Of a DNA stretch of 38,769 nucleotides, positions 6,376 to 18,000 are shown piece by piece. This DNA comes from a virus, in the IMG/VR virus record IMGVR_UViG_3300006921_000045, positions 1 through 38,769 of that record; one strand, 5' to 3'. A model generated the notes under the pieces. The model was not told the origin of the DNA and did no database searches. It saw only the letters and a program-made list of their open reading frames with translations. The translations under genes were made by a program, and so were the position numbers. Positions within the stretch are counted from its first letter, which is position 1; every line of letters begins with the position of its first letter.

Positions 6376-7106
6376 GAACATTATGTATACTTACTATTTA
6401 TAATGAAATTAAATTTCTTCCTTACAAATTACAATACTGCATAGACAATGATCTAGATTTATACGTAATAGATAACATGTCTAATGATGGAAGTTGGGAA
6501 TGGTTACAAGATAACAATATTAAATCTCATAGATTTGATACAGATGGAATGTTTTACTTGAAAGCCTTACAAAAAGAAATGGTAAAAACAGTTCACAAAG
6601 AAAAACCTGATTGGGCAATATATAATGGATGTGATTTATTTCCTATAATAGATGGAAGTTTAGGTAAAAAACTAGAAGAGATCAATAAAGAAGGTTATAA
6701 TTTAGCTACTATAGATTATTTAATGTTATGTAATACTGGAGAAGAACGTTCTAATCCTTTTGCTACATATTTTTATTTCCAAAGTTTAAGAAGTTTAATG
6801 ATGATACATAAGTATGATTCTAATTTTGATTACTATGGAGATGCCGTTAGAATTAGTGCACAAGATAAAATATACAAACTTAACGGAGTAATGCCTAATT
6901 ATGGATGTACTAAAACTAAAGAAGAAAGAGACGAGACCTATGCTAGAAGAAAAAAAGCATGGGATGCTGGTGTAACTTTAAAAGGTCATGGTATACATTA
7001 TAAAGGTGGAAAAGAAATAAATTGGCTATGGGAAAAAGATAAGTTAACAGATATTAGAAATACTAAATATTATAAGTATATTAAAAACGCTAGTTTTTAC
7101 AAATAA
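6372..7106 (+). CDS. GT-A fold glycosyltransferase, family 2-like
   Basis: The N-terminus has the GT-A beginning LCILTIYNEIKFLPYKLQYC followed by the nucleotide-sugar loop LYVIDNMSNDGSWEWL (DNMSNDGS, residues 34-41) and an acidic segment IYNGCDLFPI that can serve as the metal-binding aspartate. The C-terminal half (KLNGVMPNYGCTKTKEERDETYARRKKAWDAG, GHGIHYKGG) resembles the Glyco_tranf_2_4 group. It is the last gene of the plus-strand operon, 4-base overlap with the methyltransferase, and is followed at once by a terminator. It could modify virion or host surface glycans, or less likely DNA bases. Confidence 0.78.
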   Translation: MRTLCILTIYNEIKFLPYKLQYCIDNDLDLYVIDNMSNDGSWEWLQDNNIKSHRFDTDGMFYLKALQKEMVKTVHKEKPDWAIYNGCDLFPIIDGSLGKKLEEINKEGYNLATIDYLMLCNTGEERSNPFATYFYFQSLRSLMMIHKYDSNFDYYGDAVRISAQDKIYKLNGVMPNYGCTKTKEERDETYARRKKAWDAGVTLKGHGIHYKGGKEINWLWEKDKLTDIRNTKYYKYIKNASFYK

Positions 7107-7138
7107 AAAAGGGGACCTCGTATTGAGATCCCCTTTTT
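7106..7138. terminator. Bidirectional intrinsic terminator between converging operons
   Basis: A 14-bp stem (AAAAAGGGGACCTC at 7106-7119 and GAGATCCCCTTTTT at 7125-7138, one C/A mismatch) with a 5-base loop GTATT. The T run on the 3' side ends plus-strand transcription, and the A run on the 5' side supplies the T run for the minus strand. It sits exactly between the last early gene and the last late gene. Confidence 0.88.
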
Positions 7139-7145
7139 GGTTACA

Positions 7146-7180
7146 GGAACTTTGGGTATGGTGCCCATTATTTTTGTTCC
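7146..7180. other. Nested inverted repeat downstream of the secreted-protein gene
   Basis: GGAAC (7146-7150) pairs with GTTCC (7176-7180), and inside it TGGG (7153-7156) pairs with CCCA (7164-7167). On the minus strand it lies directly after the stop of the 7181-8038 gene, upstream of the main terminator. It may be an accessory terminator or RNA 3'-end stabiliser, or chance. Confidence 0.3.
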
Positions 7181-8038
7181 TTATTCATAGTATTTTTTTA
7201 CATATGTTCCGTCTTGGTATATTTCTAATACCATTCCTTTATATTTATTATCAACCTCTTGTCCCATAAAATTTATAACTTTATCAACTATCTTTTCTTC
7301 TGAACTGATTATAATTGATATAGGATTAAACGATTCTGTCTGTCCGTCATAATCAGTTTGTTTCAGACGATAATAAGAAACTCCATGTAGTGGATTGTCA
7401 TCTAAAATAGAGTATGACATTTGGGTGTTATTATTACCGGCTCCTGTCACAGTGTTTATTGTATTCCAAGTTTCAACATCTATACTTCTCTGTACTTCAT
7501 AGTAATCGTTATTAACTTGAGAAGCAACCTCCCAGTTAATCATCACTACAGGATGTATATCTCCTCCTAATATTTCACCAGTAAATGATATTAGCTCTAT
7601 AGGTAAAGCAAATGATGGTGTTCGATATATCATGACTGTAGTGCATGTAAAGTTAGTCAAACAGTAATATTCATTTAAGTGTAAGTAAACTGTACCACTG
7701 TAAGGAGCAACCCATCTAAGGTAAGATGTATATCCTGCACATCCACCATAATCGTCATTAAAATCTAATAAATTACCTAATCCGTCTAATAGAGTTATTT
7801 GCGTGTCATAATCAGCTTGAGTAAATCCATATTGATCACATGTAGAAAACTCATACGTATCCCCTGCTTTTACATTAAGTTGTATAACTTCTCCAGCCCA
7901 ATTACAAGATGAAGCATAATCCCAAACGTCTTCTACCGGTGTATAGATGAACGATGGATAATAGTTTGTACCATTATCACATTGAGAATATCCTATTAAT
8001 ATTAAAAACGTAAATATTAAAGTTGATAAATATTTCAT
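7181..8038 (-). CDS. Secreted protein with flavobacterial T9SS-type C-terminal domain
   Basis: Residues 1-19 (MKYLSTLIFTFLILIGYSQ) form a Sec signal peptide of flavobacterial style; the -1 residue and missing lipobox argue against a lipoprotein. Residues ~20-145 are a beta-rich, cysteine-containing, PPC-like domain (YDTQITLLDG..., FNDDYGG, VAPYSGTVYLHLNEYYC). Residues ~146-245 match the LP(V/I)ELISFTG... INWEVASQVNNDYYEVQRS... GVSYYRLKQTDYDG pattern that precedes sorting signals in many Bacteroidota proteins. The end (KVINFMGQEVDNKYKGMVLEIYQDGTYVKKYYE) resembles a type A T9SS sorting domain. The protein should be exported by the host Sec system and perhaps T9SS to the cell surface. It is the last late gene, 4 bases overlapping the upstream gene. 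Likely captured from the host; the role (adhesion, exclusion, virion decoration) is unknown. Confidence 0.8.
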   Translation of the reverse strand: MKYLSTLIFTFLILIGYSQCDNGTNYYPSFIYTPVEDVWDYASSCNWAGEVIQLNVKAGDTYEFSTCDQYGFTQADYDTQITLLDGLGNLLDFNDDYGGCAGYTSYLRWVAPYSGTVYLHLNEYYCLTNFTCTTVMIYRTPSFALPIELISFTGEILGGDIHPVVMINWEVASQVNNDYYEVQRSIDVETWNTINTVTGAGNNNTQMSYSILDDNPLHGVSYYRLKQTDYDGQTESFNPISIIISSEEKIVDKVINFMGQEVDNKYKGMVLEIYQDGTYVKKYYE

Positions 8039-8310
8039 TTTTTCTTTTTATGTTTGTTACAAAACTTTCTAGCTTCACCTTTACTACTAAACCCCCATTT
8101 TTTCAAAGCCATTCTTAAATTAGTAGGCTCTCCATTAGGTTTAGTCATTCCACCTGCCATACCTGCAAATCGACAAGCAAAAGAAACTCTTCTACTACCT
8201 GTACCAGATGTTTGTCTCTTACCTAACGTCTTACCTGTTTCTTTTTTATGATCTGAACGCATTTTTTTATTACGCTTTTCATATCTAGCATTAACACTTT
8301 TTTTAGCCAT
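8035..8310 (-). CDS. Small basic conserved phage protein (DUF6321-like), 91 aa
   Basis: Strongly basic, with lysine-rich ends and a central conserved-looking part: SRRVSFACRFAGMAGGMTKP, then PTNLRMALKKWGFSSKGEARKFCNKHKKKK. The pattern RFAGM.G.M....G.PT.L..AL..WGF.SK..A..F is, from memory, a widespread short domain in marine phages (DUF6321-type). It may bind nucleic acid. It shares one base with the upstream gene's stop (TAATG) and overlaps the secreted-protein start by 4 bases, so the three are coupled. Function unknown. Confidence 0.72.
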   Translation of the reverse strand: MAKKSVNARYEKRNKKMRSDHKKETGKTLGKRQTSGTGSRRVSFACRFAGMAGGMTKPNGEPTNLRMALKKWGFSSKGEARKFCNKHKKKK

Positions 8311-8423
8311 TACTTTTTCTTTACGCAGTTGTTAACCATTTTTATTTTACCATTAACCTTCTTTCCACTAGGTGATTTCTTTTTACCTTTAGCCACATAG
8401 CCTTTCCAACATTTCTTTTTCAT
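8310..8423 (-). CDS. Very small lysine-rich phage protein, CWKGY type (37 aa)
   Basis: A 37-codon frame (MKKKCWKGYVAKGKKKSPSG, ending KIKMVNNCVKKK) fills the gap between the glycosyltransferase and the DUF6321-like gene. Its stop overlaps the next ATG by one base. Short proteins of the form CWKGYKAVG.KKK...K.VPNCV are common in marine phages (from memory). The two cysteines near the ends and the basic charge suggest a small nucleic-acid- or metal-binding protein, but no function is established. Confidence 0.68.
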   Translation of the reverse strand: MKKKCWKGYVAKGKKKSPSGKKVNGKIKMVNNCVKKK

Positions 8424-9086
8424 TTATATTTTTTTAGCAATTTGTTGATAAATCTCATTATCACTACAGTTTTGATTTAACCATTGTAAACCATCTTTTT
8501 TATCCCAAGGAAACTTTATTTTATGTCCTACTCCTCCTGTTACACCTGTACCATGTTTTATACCTATAGCATATACTTTATCATCAAATTTAATTGTTTT
8601 AACTTTCAAATGTTTCTTAGCATGATTCTTAAATAGGTGTAAATCAAACCAAATGTTTTCATCATGAGGGTAACTATATTTATAAGGTAGTTTTAGTAAA
8701 CAGCAAAATGCAGAAGACCGACCACCATGTACTAAATGTTTAAATTTATTTACTTTTATATGATAATAATATGTTTCTTCTACACCTAATATATCTGGTT
8801 GTTTATTTTTTTCCCACTGATCCAAGATCCATTCAATATATTGCGGGTGATACCAATCATCATCTTCCCATAATAAAACTACATTACAACCTTTCTCCTC
8901 CGCTTCTTTAATACCTTTCTTGTATCTAGCTGACAAATCTTTTTTATCATTAATAGGAGGATAATCTACAACTATAACTTCATCAGGCTTTCTAGTTTGA
9001 TTTTTTATTATATTCCAATACTGATCTTTAAATAAAGGTCTATCTCCTCTAGTTGGTGTTACTAATGCTACTTTTGTGGACCCCAT
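8424..9086 (-). CDS. GT-A fold glycosyltransferase, family 2-like, in the late operon
   Basis: The N-terminal strand KVALVTPTRGDRPLFKDQYWNIIKNQTRKPDEVIVVD is the usual GT2 opening. WEDDDWYHPQYIEW (E74-D77) is the DxD-type metal/nucleotide-sugar motif. A GGRSSAFCCLLK segment and W-FDLHLF (acceptor/base region) follow. It overlaps the end of the 3255-aa gene by 19 bases and immediately precedes the small basic genes. Being within the late operon suggests it glycosylates a virion protein or a host surface structure. It is not closely similar to the early glycosyltransferase at 6372-7106. Confidence 0.8.
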   Translation of the reverse strand: MGSTKVALVTPTRGDRPLFKDQYWNIIKNQTRKPDEVIVVDYPPINDKKDLSARYKKGIKEAEEKGCNVVLLWEDDDWYHPQYIEWILDQWEKNKQPDILGVEETYYYHIKVNKFKHLVHGGRSSAFCCLLKLPYKYSYPHDENIWFDLHLFKNHAKKHLKVKTIKFDDKVYAIGIKHGTGVTGGVGHKIKFPWDKKDGLQWLNQNCSDNEIYQQIAKKI

Positions 9087-12000
9087 GATTTTTCTTTTTT
9101 GTATCCACTAGGTCCCCAACTATCTTTCTTTTTCTCTTTTGTAGGTCCCCAGTTTGAAGTTTCTTTTTTCTTTGCTTCTAAAGTCCATCTTGGCCAGCCT
9201 AATAATAAAGCTATATCCATCCACGCATCTGTTTCTTCTGATAATGCATCTCCTATGTTTTGCATTTTAATTAACAATCTATCTACAGGTACATTTGTTA
9301 CAGCACTTACTACTTTAGCGCCTGCTTCATAAGCTGGATTATCTAAAGCAAATCCTTTGTCAATCATTTCTTGTCTTCTCTTTTTAGAATCAAACTGCCA
9401 TGCTGCTTGCTTAAGTCTATTTACTTTAGAACTTATAACTGGAGACAACTTAAATAATTCCCATAACTGATCTGCATATCGCGGTCGATCTTTTTCTGAT
9501 TCTTTATATATTTTTATACCCATATTTTTAAGTACAGAAAATACATGTCCTCCAATTCCTAATCCTCTTAGAATATTATCAGCAGCTCCATTTGCAGTTC
9601 TCTCTATCTTATCTTCTTTAAAAACAGGATCATCATCATCTTCTCCAAATGCTAATGCAAACATAGCTGAGTGAGCCATTTGAAACCATAAGTTTTGTAC
9701 AACTCCATAATAAACTATTCTACTAACATTTGTTTTAAAATCTCCTCTGTTATTAGCTATATCTTGAATTGCTTTCTTTTGTATTCTTACATACTGCATT
9801 TGAGTATTAGCCCAGTTCAATGTTAATCTTCCTAAAGTACTAGCTTGTTGAGAAGATATTTTATCTGGTCTAGATGATTGCTGATTTTTTTCTGATACTT
9901 CTACAAACTCCTGGTAAGCTTTAGCTCTTGCTTCTTCTTCGCTTAATCCTTTTTTAACTAAATCGTTTATTCTATTTCTATAAAAAGTAGCACCACCAGA
10001 AGCTATTGCAAAACTATCCATAAACTTAGTGGGAGTATATCCTTTTTCTATTATATAACTAACTATTGCTTTAGCTTTGTTTTTAGAAGTCTTAGCACTA
10101 TTTGCAACCTCATCCGCATGTATATCCATTGATAATCCACCCCTTCTGTTAACTAAATAATCAGAGTTCATCAACTCTATAAAATCTTTAGAATATTGTG
10201 GCATGTTACCAAAAGCAACACCAGCTTTAAGAGGATTATTAAAAGACCAGTTCAAGAAATTTACATTTGATATACCTTGTAACAAAGCTGATCTCATGTT
10301 TAAAAACATTACAACTCCTTGGGCATTGTTTAAATAATCTAATACCTGATTAGTAAGTCTATTATTACTAAACGCTCTGTTAGAACCAGATTCCATTCTT
10401 CCTAAAGAATTCTTTAAAGCTTCAATATATTTAGGACCAAATTTAGATTCTAATTTATTTAAGTTTTTCTCAGAAAATATTATGTCTACATTTTCCTTCC
10501 ACTGTTTTAAATATTCTGCTCTTTTTATAGTGTTTAATCCTTCGTACAGATCTGTAGTAATTGTTCCTGCTAACCAATGTTTACCAGGTTCTTTATACTC
10601 ACCTTTGTTTATTTTAATTAACTCTTCAGCAAATAATTTTAATTCAGGATTATTTTCTATTTCTTTATTTATTTCAGCTAAATCAGTTTTACTTAAACCA
10701 GGTACACTCTTTCCTAATTTATCCCAAACAAAAACTCTAATACTATTTTCGTTAGTAAATCCTGTAGAGTTTATTTTTTTAATTGTTTTAGGAGCGATTA
10801 GTGTTTTCTTTAAAGCTCTAAAATCATCCATTAAATTTATTCTAGCAGAATCTAGATCAGTCATTGCTCTTGAAAATGGTTTAAATAAATGTTCTTCAAA
10901 CCACTTATAGTTGGAATCTCCTCTTTTGCCTTTTCCTAGTAAAGGATATATCAACCCTTCAAAATCTTCTGCAGAGTAAGGATGTATTTTTCTTTTTTGA
11001 TTTTGTTTCCCTAACATTTCTCCCTTAGCTTTGCTATAGTCTTTGAACCATTCTATACCAAGCGAATGTTCTAGAATAATGTTAAAATCTCTATCAACAC
11101 TTTCACTGAATTTGAATTTAGCTTGCTGTACTTTTGACTTAACATCTATAACTGACAATGCGTCTTCTACAGCTTTAACATTACCCATATGGTCATCAGC
11201 AAAATAGAAATCATTATAGCCATCCGCAGCTTTTTCTATAACCCATCTAGATTTAGCGAAAGGAGAACTATTACCTAATCCTGTAATATTTTTCAAAGGA
11301 ATTTTCAAACCAACACTATCTAAAAATTCTTTAATAGCTGGTGCAGCTTCTTGAGATCTAGCTGTGAGTACGAATACGTCTTTAGTTCCTCTTGCTTCTT
11401 GAATTAATTTAGCAACTCCAAGTAAAGGTCCTTTACCACCTTGCATTACTTTATTAAACTCTGAAAAATCCCACTTAACTCCTTGAGCTACCATCTCATC
11501 TCCTTTCTTAGCAAACTCTTCAGCAGTTAATTTACCAGTGGTACCATCAGGCATAGTATATAGTACATTACTTTTTGTAGTGGCTAGTGTATCGTCAAAA
11601 TCAAATACTCTAATCTTCTTAACAGGCGCGTTAGGATCTCTTGCTATTTGTAAAGCCTTATCTATAGTTGCTGCATAATTTAGTATCTCATCTGGTTTTA
11701 ACCCGTCCATATCAACAACATCGTTAGATAAAGAAAATTTATTAACATTAGCAGCTTGCTGTTCTTCTTTCCACAACTGAGCTTCTTTCTCTCCAAATAT
11801 TTCTTTAGTTCTAACATCTTCTACAGCGTAAGCAGCTCTACCTCTAGTATATTCATTGTACCATCTTGTAGGCGCAATGTCACCAACCTTGTAAGTGTCT
11901 TGCATTCTATCTCCAAAAAACGTGCTAAAGTTTTCGTTCATGTCTACAGGAATAGCACCTACCGCATATGAATCTTTTAGTTTTTGTAGATTAACATCAC

Positions 12001-15000
12001 TGTCAGGATTGAATACCGCATCAGCAATTAACAAGTTAACTATTTTAGCTGGTATACCATGTTCGTATTCGAAATTTTTATTTCCATCAGAATCTTTTAA
12101 AGTTGTAAACGGTGCGTCAATAGGTCGGTATCTAAAAGGAGCGGCTGCTCTAATTGGTCCTTTCATCATACTACCCATACCTGCCATCAGCATAGCAATA
12201 TTTAACTCATCAGCACTGTCATTTTCTACTACTTCTTTTGCTGCTTTATATTTATCAACAACAAAATCCCAAGCTTCACTTGCTGTTCTTTCTCTAAAAT
12301 CTATTTCCGCTTGAGTCATAGAACCATCTATCATGTTAAGTTCTACTTTCTGAGAGGGACTTGTAGGAAAAACCACTGGTTTAGTACTTGATCCATCTTC
12401 TCTTATAAATTCTAGATATCTAGTAGATTTTCCGTTTTTATCTTTTACATTAAAAGTTTTATAATCTTTGAATCCAAAATTAGGTTTTAAGAAATCAGCT
12501 TTAAACGAACCAATATTTTGATAAAGCATATTTCTTGCTTTCTTTGAAACTACTTCTACACCAGATTGGATCCTAGCCATGTATCTTACTTCTAAAGCAG
12601 CTTGGTCTATTTTAACTTGTTCTGTAACTGGGTTTTGATTACCGTTACTATCATAACCTGCTTTATTTAAAAGTTCTTGTTGAATAGTTCTATTGTCAAA
12701 CTCTCTTTGAAGTACTACATCTGTTGGATTAGAAAAAGCTTGTGCCATTGGCTTTGCATTCCACATTCTTTGAATACTTTCATCTTCAGTTCTATCAACC
12801 TCTCTAGTTATGTACTCATTAATATCTATTTGAATTTCACCAGGCGAGTCAACAGCTTTAGCGTAAGGTCTTAAAAATCTTGTTAAATTCTTTTTAATTG
12901 CACTTCTATACGGAGCGTACTTAGCGTCAGATAACACTACATCCACAGCTAATTTAACTGACATAGGATCAGACACGTTCATGTCGATTATAAGATCTAA
13001 AATATTTGGTTGTAACTTGTTGTAGTCTTCCGCTAGCCTACCTTCCATGCCTACAGATTCAGCCATTGAGAATTTAAATGCAGTACCTCTTCCTATAGAT
13101 AATGCAAAATCTTTTAAAGCTTGTTCACCTAACTGTTCTTTAATAGTTGGGTTATCTTTAGAAATCTCTTCAACAACTTTATCACTAGTTATGTTTTGCA
13201 TAGTAGCGTCTAATCCTAAAACGTTACTAAGTACTTTAGCTAAAGCATTTTTTCTTCCTCTAACATTAAAGAAATCTACAAATTGCTTTTCACTTGGATT
13301 TTTTCTATTATATAAAGTAGGACCTTGAGTTGTTGTTGCTGTAGTTAAATTTCCAGATCCTTCATACTGTTTAACCTCAGTAGGATTTAAAACAGTTCGA
13401 CCAGTTTGTTTATCCATTACTCTGACACTAGTAAATATTTTACTGTCTGGTTTTACTAACCTTTCTAGAGCTACTAGATCTTCAATAGGCAAACGTTTTA
13501 ATAACTCAGTACGATGTTCTTTTAAAAAAGAATCATACACCTTGGCTTTTAAAAATTCTTGTTTAATGGTTTTATCTAGAGCTTGTTGATAACTAGCTTC
13601 TAGCTCTGATTTAACCTTCTTCATTATACCAGCTAAGTCTCTTTCAGTTTGTCTTTTAACTTCACCAGTAGGATTAGTGCTTAATGTTTTTCTAACCTGT
13701 GCAAGAGTTACAGTTTCTCCTTCACCGCTTTTCTTTCTTTGTGTATATTCAAACTTTGGTAAACCTTTTTGCATTACATCTTGAACAGCTGTCATAGCTG
13801 CTGCATACATTGGATCACCTTTCTTTACACCTAATACTTCTCTTAATGTTGTTTCAAATTCTTCTAAAGTAGTATTTTCACTTACTGCTACTCCACTAGC
13901 AGCTTCCAATCCAGTGTCAAATCCTTCATTTTTAGATTCTCTACCTATAATTTTATTAGCTAACTTAACTTTATTAGGTAAGATCTTAGGACTCATTATG
14001 TAAGCATCAAAATCTTTATTTATATTCGGTTTAAAAGCACGAATAGATTTCATTAGTTCTACATTTGTTATAGCAGTAAACTCTTCCAACGCTTCTGAAA
14101 TATCTTGAAATCTCTGATAAGAATCCGTAGCATAATATCCACCTTTTTTAAACAGTGCTTCAATTTTTCCTTCATAAGCTCTAAGAATTTCACCCATAGG
14201 TTTACCACCTTGTGCAGTTTCTAATCTACCTCTGAAAGATCTTTCTATTAAATTAACTCTTTCTTTTCTTGCTGCGTCAGATTCATCTCTTATACTACCT
14301 TCAAATATTGGAACTCTTTCCACAACTGAAGATTCACTTTTAATTTTTTGGTACTTAGCTGTTAATGCCGCTTTCTTAGCTTCATAGTTTTTTACTGGAG
14401 TAACTTTATTGTCAGCAACTAAAGCTAATAAATCTTTCATGATTTGATTAGCGTCTTCAACATCTTTAGTGTCTGAAAATTTATAACTATCTATATTTTC
14501 ATCTAATAATATTGCCGCACTTTCTTCAATTAACCTTTTATATTCACGTTGAGCTTTTTGATATTTCTTTTTAGCTCCTTGTATAACACCTTCTCTCTTC
14601 CATTTAGCTACCATTTCTGGAGTAACTCTACCTTCAGAAACTGCAGTACCTAACTCGTGAAGAAACTTAATAGCACCATTTTGTCCATTAAATTCCATAG
14701 CAGGTTTGTTGTTGTTTTTGAAAATGTTATTAGTTATAAAACCAAAAGAAGAAGAAAGTAATCCGCCTTGTTTGTCTTCAATGTTTATTTTATTTGATCC
14801 GACAAGTTCTAAAAAATTCATTACTACTTCATCTGACTTCTGTAACTCTCTACCTCTTTTTAAAGCTAATCCTTTTAACAACGTAGGATTATTCTTTGAC
14901 ATGTAAGATATTATCTCATCAGCTAAAGGTTTAAATTCTTTAGAGTCATAACCTAATAATTCTCCAAAAATATCATGACCAGCTTCGTGTGTGAATATTT

Positions 15001-18000
15001 GAGTCTCATTGTTTCTTATAGCATTTTCTCTAAACCCTAAAACTTCACTTCTTTTTATAGCTGCTGGATCAGTTGTCAATATACCATCAGAATCAAACGT
15101 CATGTTCCAACCACTTAATCTACCTTCTAACAAACTAGTTATAGCACCTTTGGTTTCTTTTTTATTTACGTTATCCTTAACATCTCTTATTTGTCGTTCT
15201 AGATTGACTACACGAGACTTTTTTTGTTCGTCTGTTAAATCCTTCTTAGCGTTTATTTTCTCCTTAGAAGTCGCGAGAACATCCTCTATGTATGTTAAAG
15301 CCTCTCCATTAGTGTCGAATTTTAAATATCTTTTACCTTTAGATTTATTTTTAGTGACTGATTCAAAGTTTTCATCTATGAGTTCACCTACGTATATTTC
15401 TTCTGCTAATGGTAAAACTTGATCATCTCTTACATTCCCTACGTTATCTTTAGCTAGTTGTGCTTTAGCTTGCTTAATAGTACGGTCGTATCTTTCTTTA
15501 TTAGATGTTTCTAATAATGTAAATTGATTAGAGAAATTTGCCGCACTTCTCCATACATCTCTTTTATATTGTAAGTTGTCAAATCTATCTTTATATACTT
15601 GAAGCAATTTGTTATTAGTATTAGTATTGTCCACTGATAACATATCATTAACAACTTCACTGATGTCTGCTTGCTCGTTCAAAGCTTCTTCAAAGTTATT
15701 ATAAGCACTGTTAGTCATTGTATTTTGAATAGCAGAAAATTTTTCTTCAACAAAAGCTTTTTGTTCTACTTTTAAATCATCAATAACTTTTTGCTTCATC
15801 TTGATAGAAGCTAGATCTTGAGGCACTGCAAATCTTTGTGTTTCATAAACTAACTCTTGTTCAAGTTCGTTTATTTCTTGTTGCCTATTTTTGTATTGTG
15901 AAAAAGAATTGTAATCACTAAATTGCCTAGCAGCAAGTCCGGACATGAAAGGTGTTACACTCATAGCGTGACCAAACATACCTCCTACGAAAGCAGCGTG
16001 ATCTACATTTTCCATTATAGGTCTGCCATCAATAGCATTCTGCGTTATTTGAGTACCAAACTCAGCAGCAGATTCAGCAATAGGACTACTAACTAAAAAC
16101 GCTCCATTTTCTTTAAAATATTGTTTCATTGCATTCCTGTAGCTCAACATGCTAGGTTCTCCTAATCCTTGAACTAGTTTACCACCTCTTCTTAATATAG
16201 GCACAGTGGTTAGTCTTTCAAAAATTCCTTCAGCAGCTCCATAACCAATTGATTGCATACCTTGTATAAACTCATTTTCTACTTTACCAGTTATATATTC
16301 TTTTCTATCTGCATCAGCCCAATGTTGTCCAGCAGAATAAGCACCAATGACCCAAGGAGCAGCAGTACCACCACTAGCAACCATAGTAGCTAAAATAGGT
16401 ATTTGCTTAGAAGTCTCTTGTGCCACAAATCTTCCAAAATTTCCAGGAGAAAAAGCTCCTCCTCTTCCAAATCTATCTTCGTGAAAACTTACTTCTTTAC
16501 CATATTGACTTTTAATTCCTTCTTTCCAAAAACTATAATCATCATACTGATCTGCCCACTCTTTGTCCCATTCATCCCAAAATTCTGTTAAAAAATTACC
16601 ATCATCAGTAAAAGCATTTGCTGCTTGTCCTAACCAAAAAGTAGCTCCATATCCAACAGGTGTATACTTAGCTGCCTTGCCTCCTAAGTAAAGTAATCCA
16701 GTTCCAATATCACTAAATCCCAAACCTAGAGTAGCTAGCGATGAACTCCAAGCGTCATAATTTTTTTCTAATAATTTTATGTTAGACTCTATGTCTCCAA
16801 CTTCATCTTGCAACTCCCAAGCTTTAGACCTACGATCTAACATAGATGTCATTTGGTTATTTCTTCTACTTTTAGCAGCTACATATCCGTTAAAATCTTT
16901 TCTAGAAACTTGCTTACCGTTTCTAAGTGTTACTATATCATCTTCACTTAACCCTTCTATGTTGAAAGAACCTGTAGGATTGTTATAAGTATCTTCAAAC
17001 ATATCTACTATTGCTAAATCTGGAGTAGGTTTATTATAGTTATCTATAGCAGCTTCATTAAGCCCTTGTAAAGCCATAGCTTGATTTAACTTAACATCTT
17101 TAGTAACTATAGCAGCAACAGAAAACAAAGCTTGAGTTCTGTTGTCATTATCAGATTTCCATAGATATTCATTTAAGTTAGCATCTAAAGCGCCATTAAC
17201 GTATTTGTTATGTTCTTTTTGAGCAATATGTGTTTTGATTGTCTCATCATCTAACTTTACACCAGCAGCGTTGTAGGCAGGAGCTAAAGCTTTAACTGTA
17301 TTGTCCCAAGCTTTACTACCTTTTGAAAAAGCCATATATTTGTTTCCAAAATCTATGTCATGTATGATTGCTTTATAACCAGCAGCTTTAGGTCCATAGT
17401 TCGGAAGTCGTAGTTCTCTATCACCATCACGGCCCCATTCACCATGAGTAACTAAAATATCTTTTTTAATTTTACTTTTAGTTTCTTCGCTATCAGGATT
17501 TAATAATTCGTCTTGAGTTATTACTCCTCTTGTAACTAACTCTTCACCGCTATTTGCTAAGTAATCTTCATATGAGTTGTCATGAAATAAAGCTGGATTA
17601 TATTCAAATTTATAACTTACTTTACCGTCCTCATCTTCCACATATTCTCCTACACCATAACTATCAGCTGTTGCTTGTTGGTTGTTGTCCAATCCTATAC
17701 CACCAATAGAAACTTTCTTTTCATTGTATGGTTTTGCTAATAGATCATTATATCTTTGAGCAGTACTTTGAATACTAGATTTAACTTTTTTTAAGTCTAT
17801 ACCATGAGTGTTGATAAAGTTTGCTAATTTAACTTTTTGCTCTGTAATGGTTTTTGTTAAGTCTACATCTTTAGCAATTCCTAAAGGATCTAAACCTCCG
17901 TATATAGTAGTTTTTTTACCATTTGGAGCTGTAACTTCAATAGGATAACCATGAACGTTGTTAAGCATTCCTTCAACTTCATTAACTACTTCGGGTCCTA

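Noticed and set aside
7181-8038. Lipoprotein signal in the secreted protein
   Set aside because: The residues before C20 are YSQ, which does not fit the lipobox; signal peptidase I cleavage fits better.
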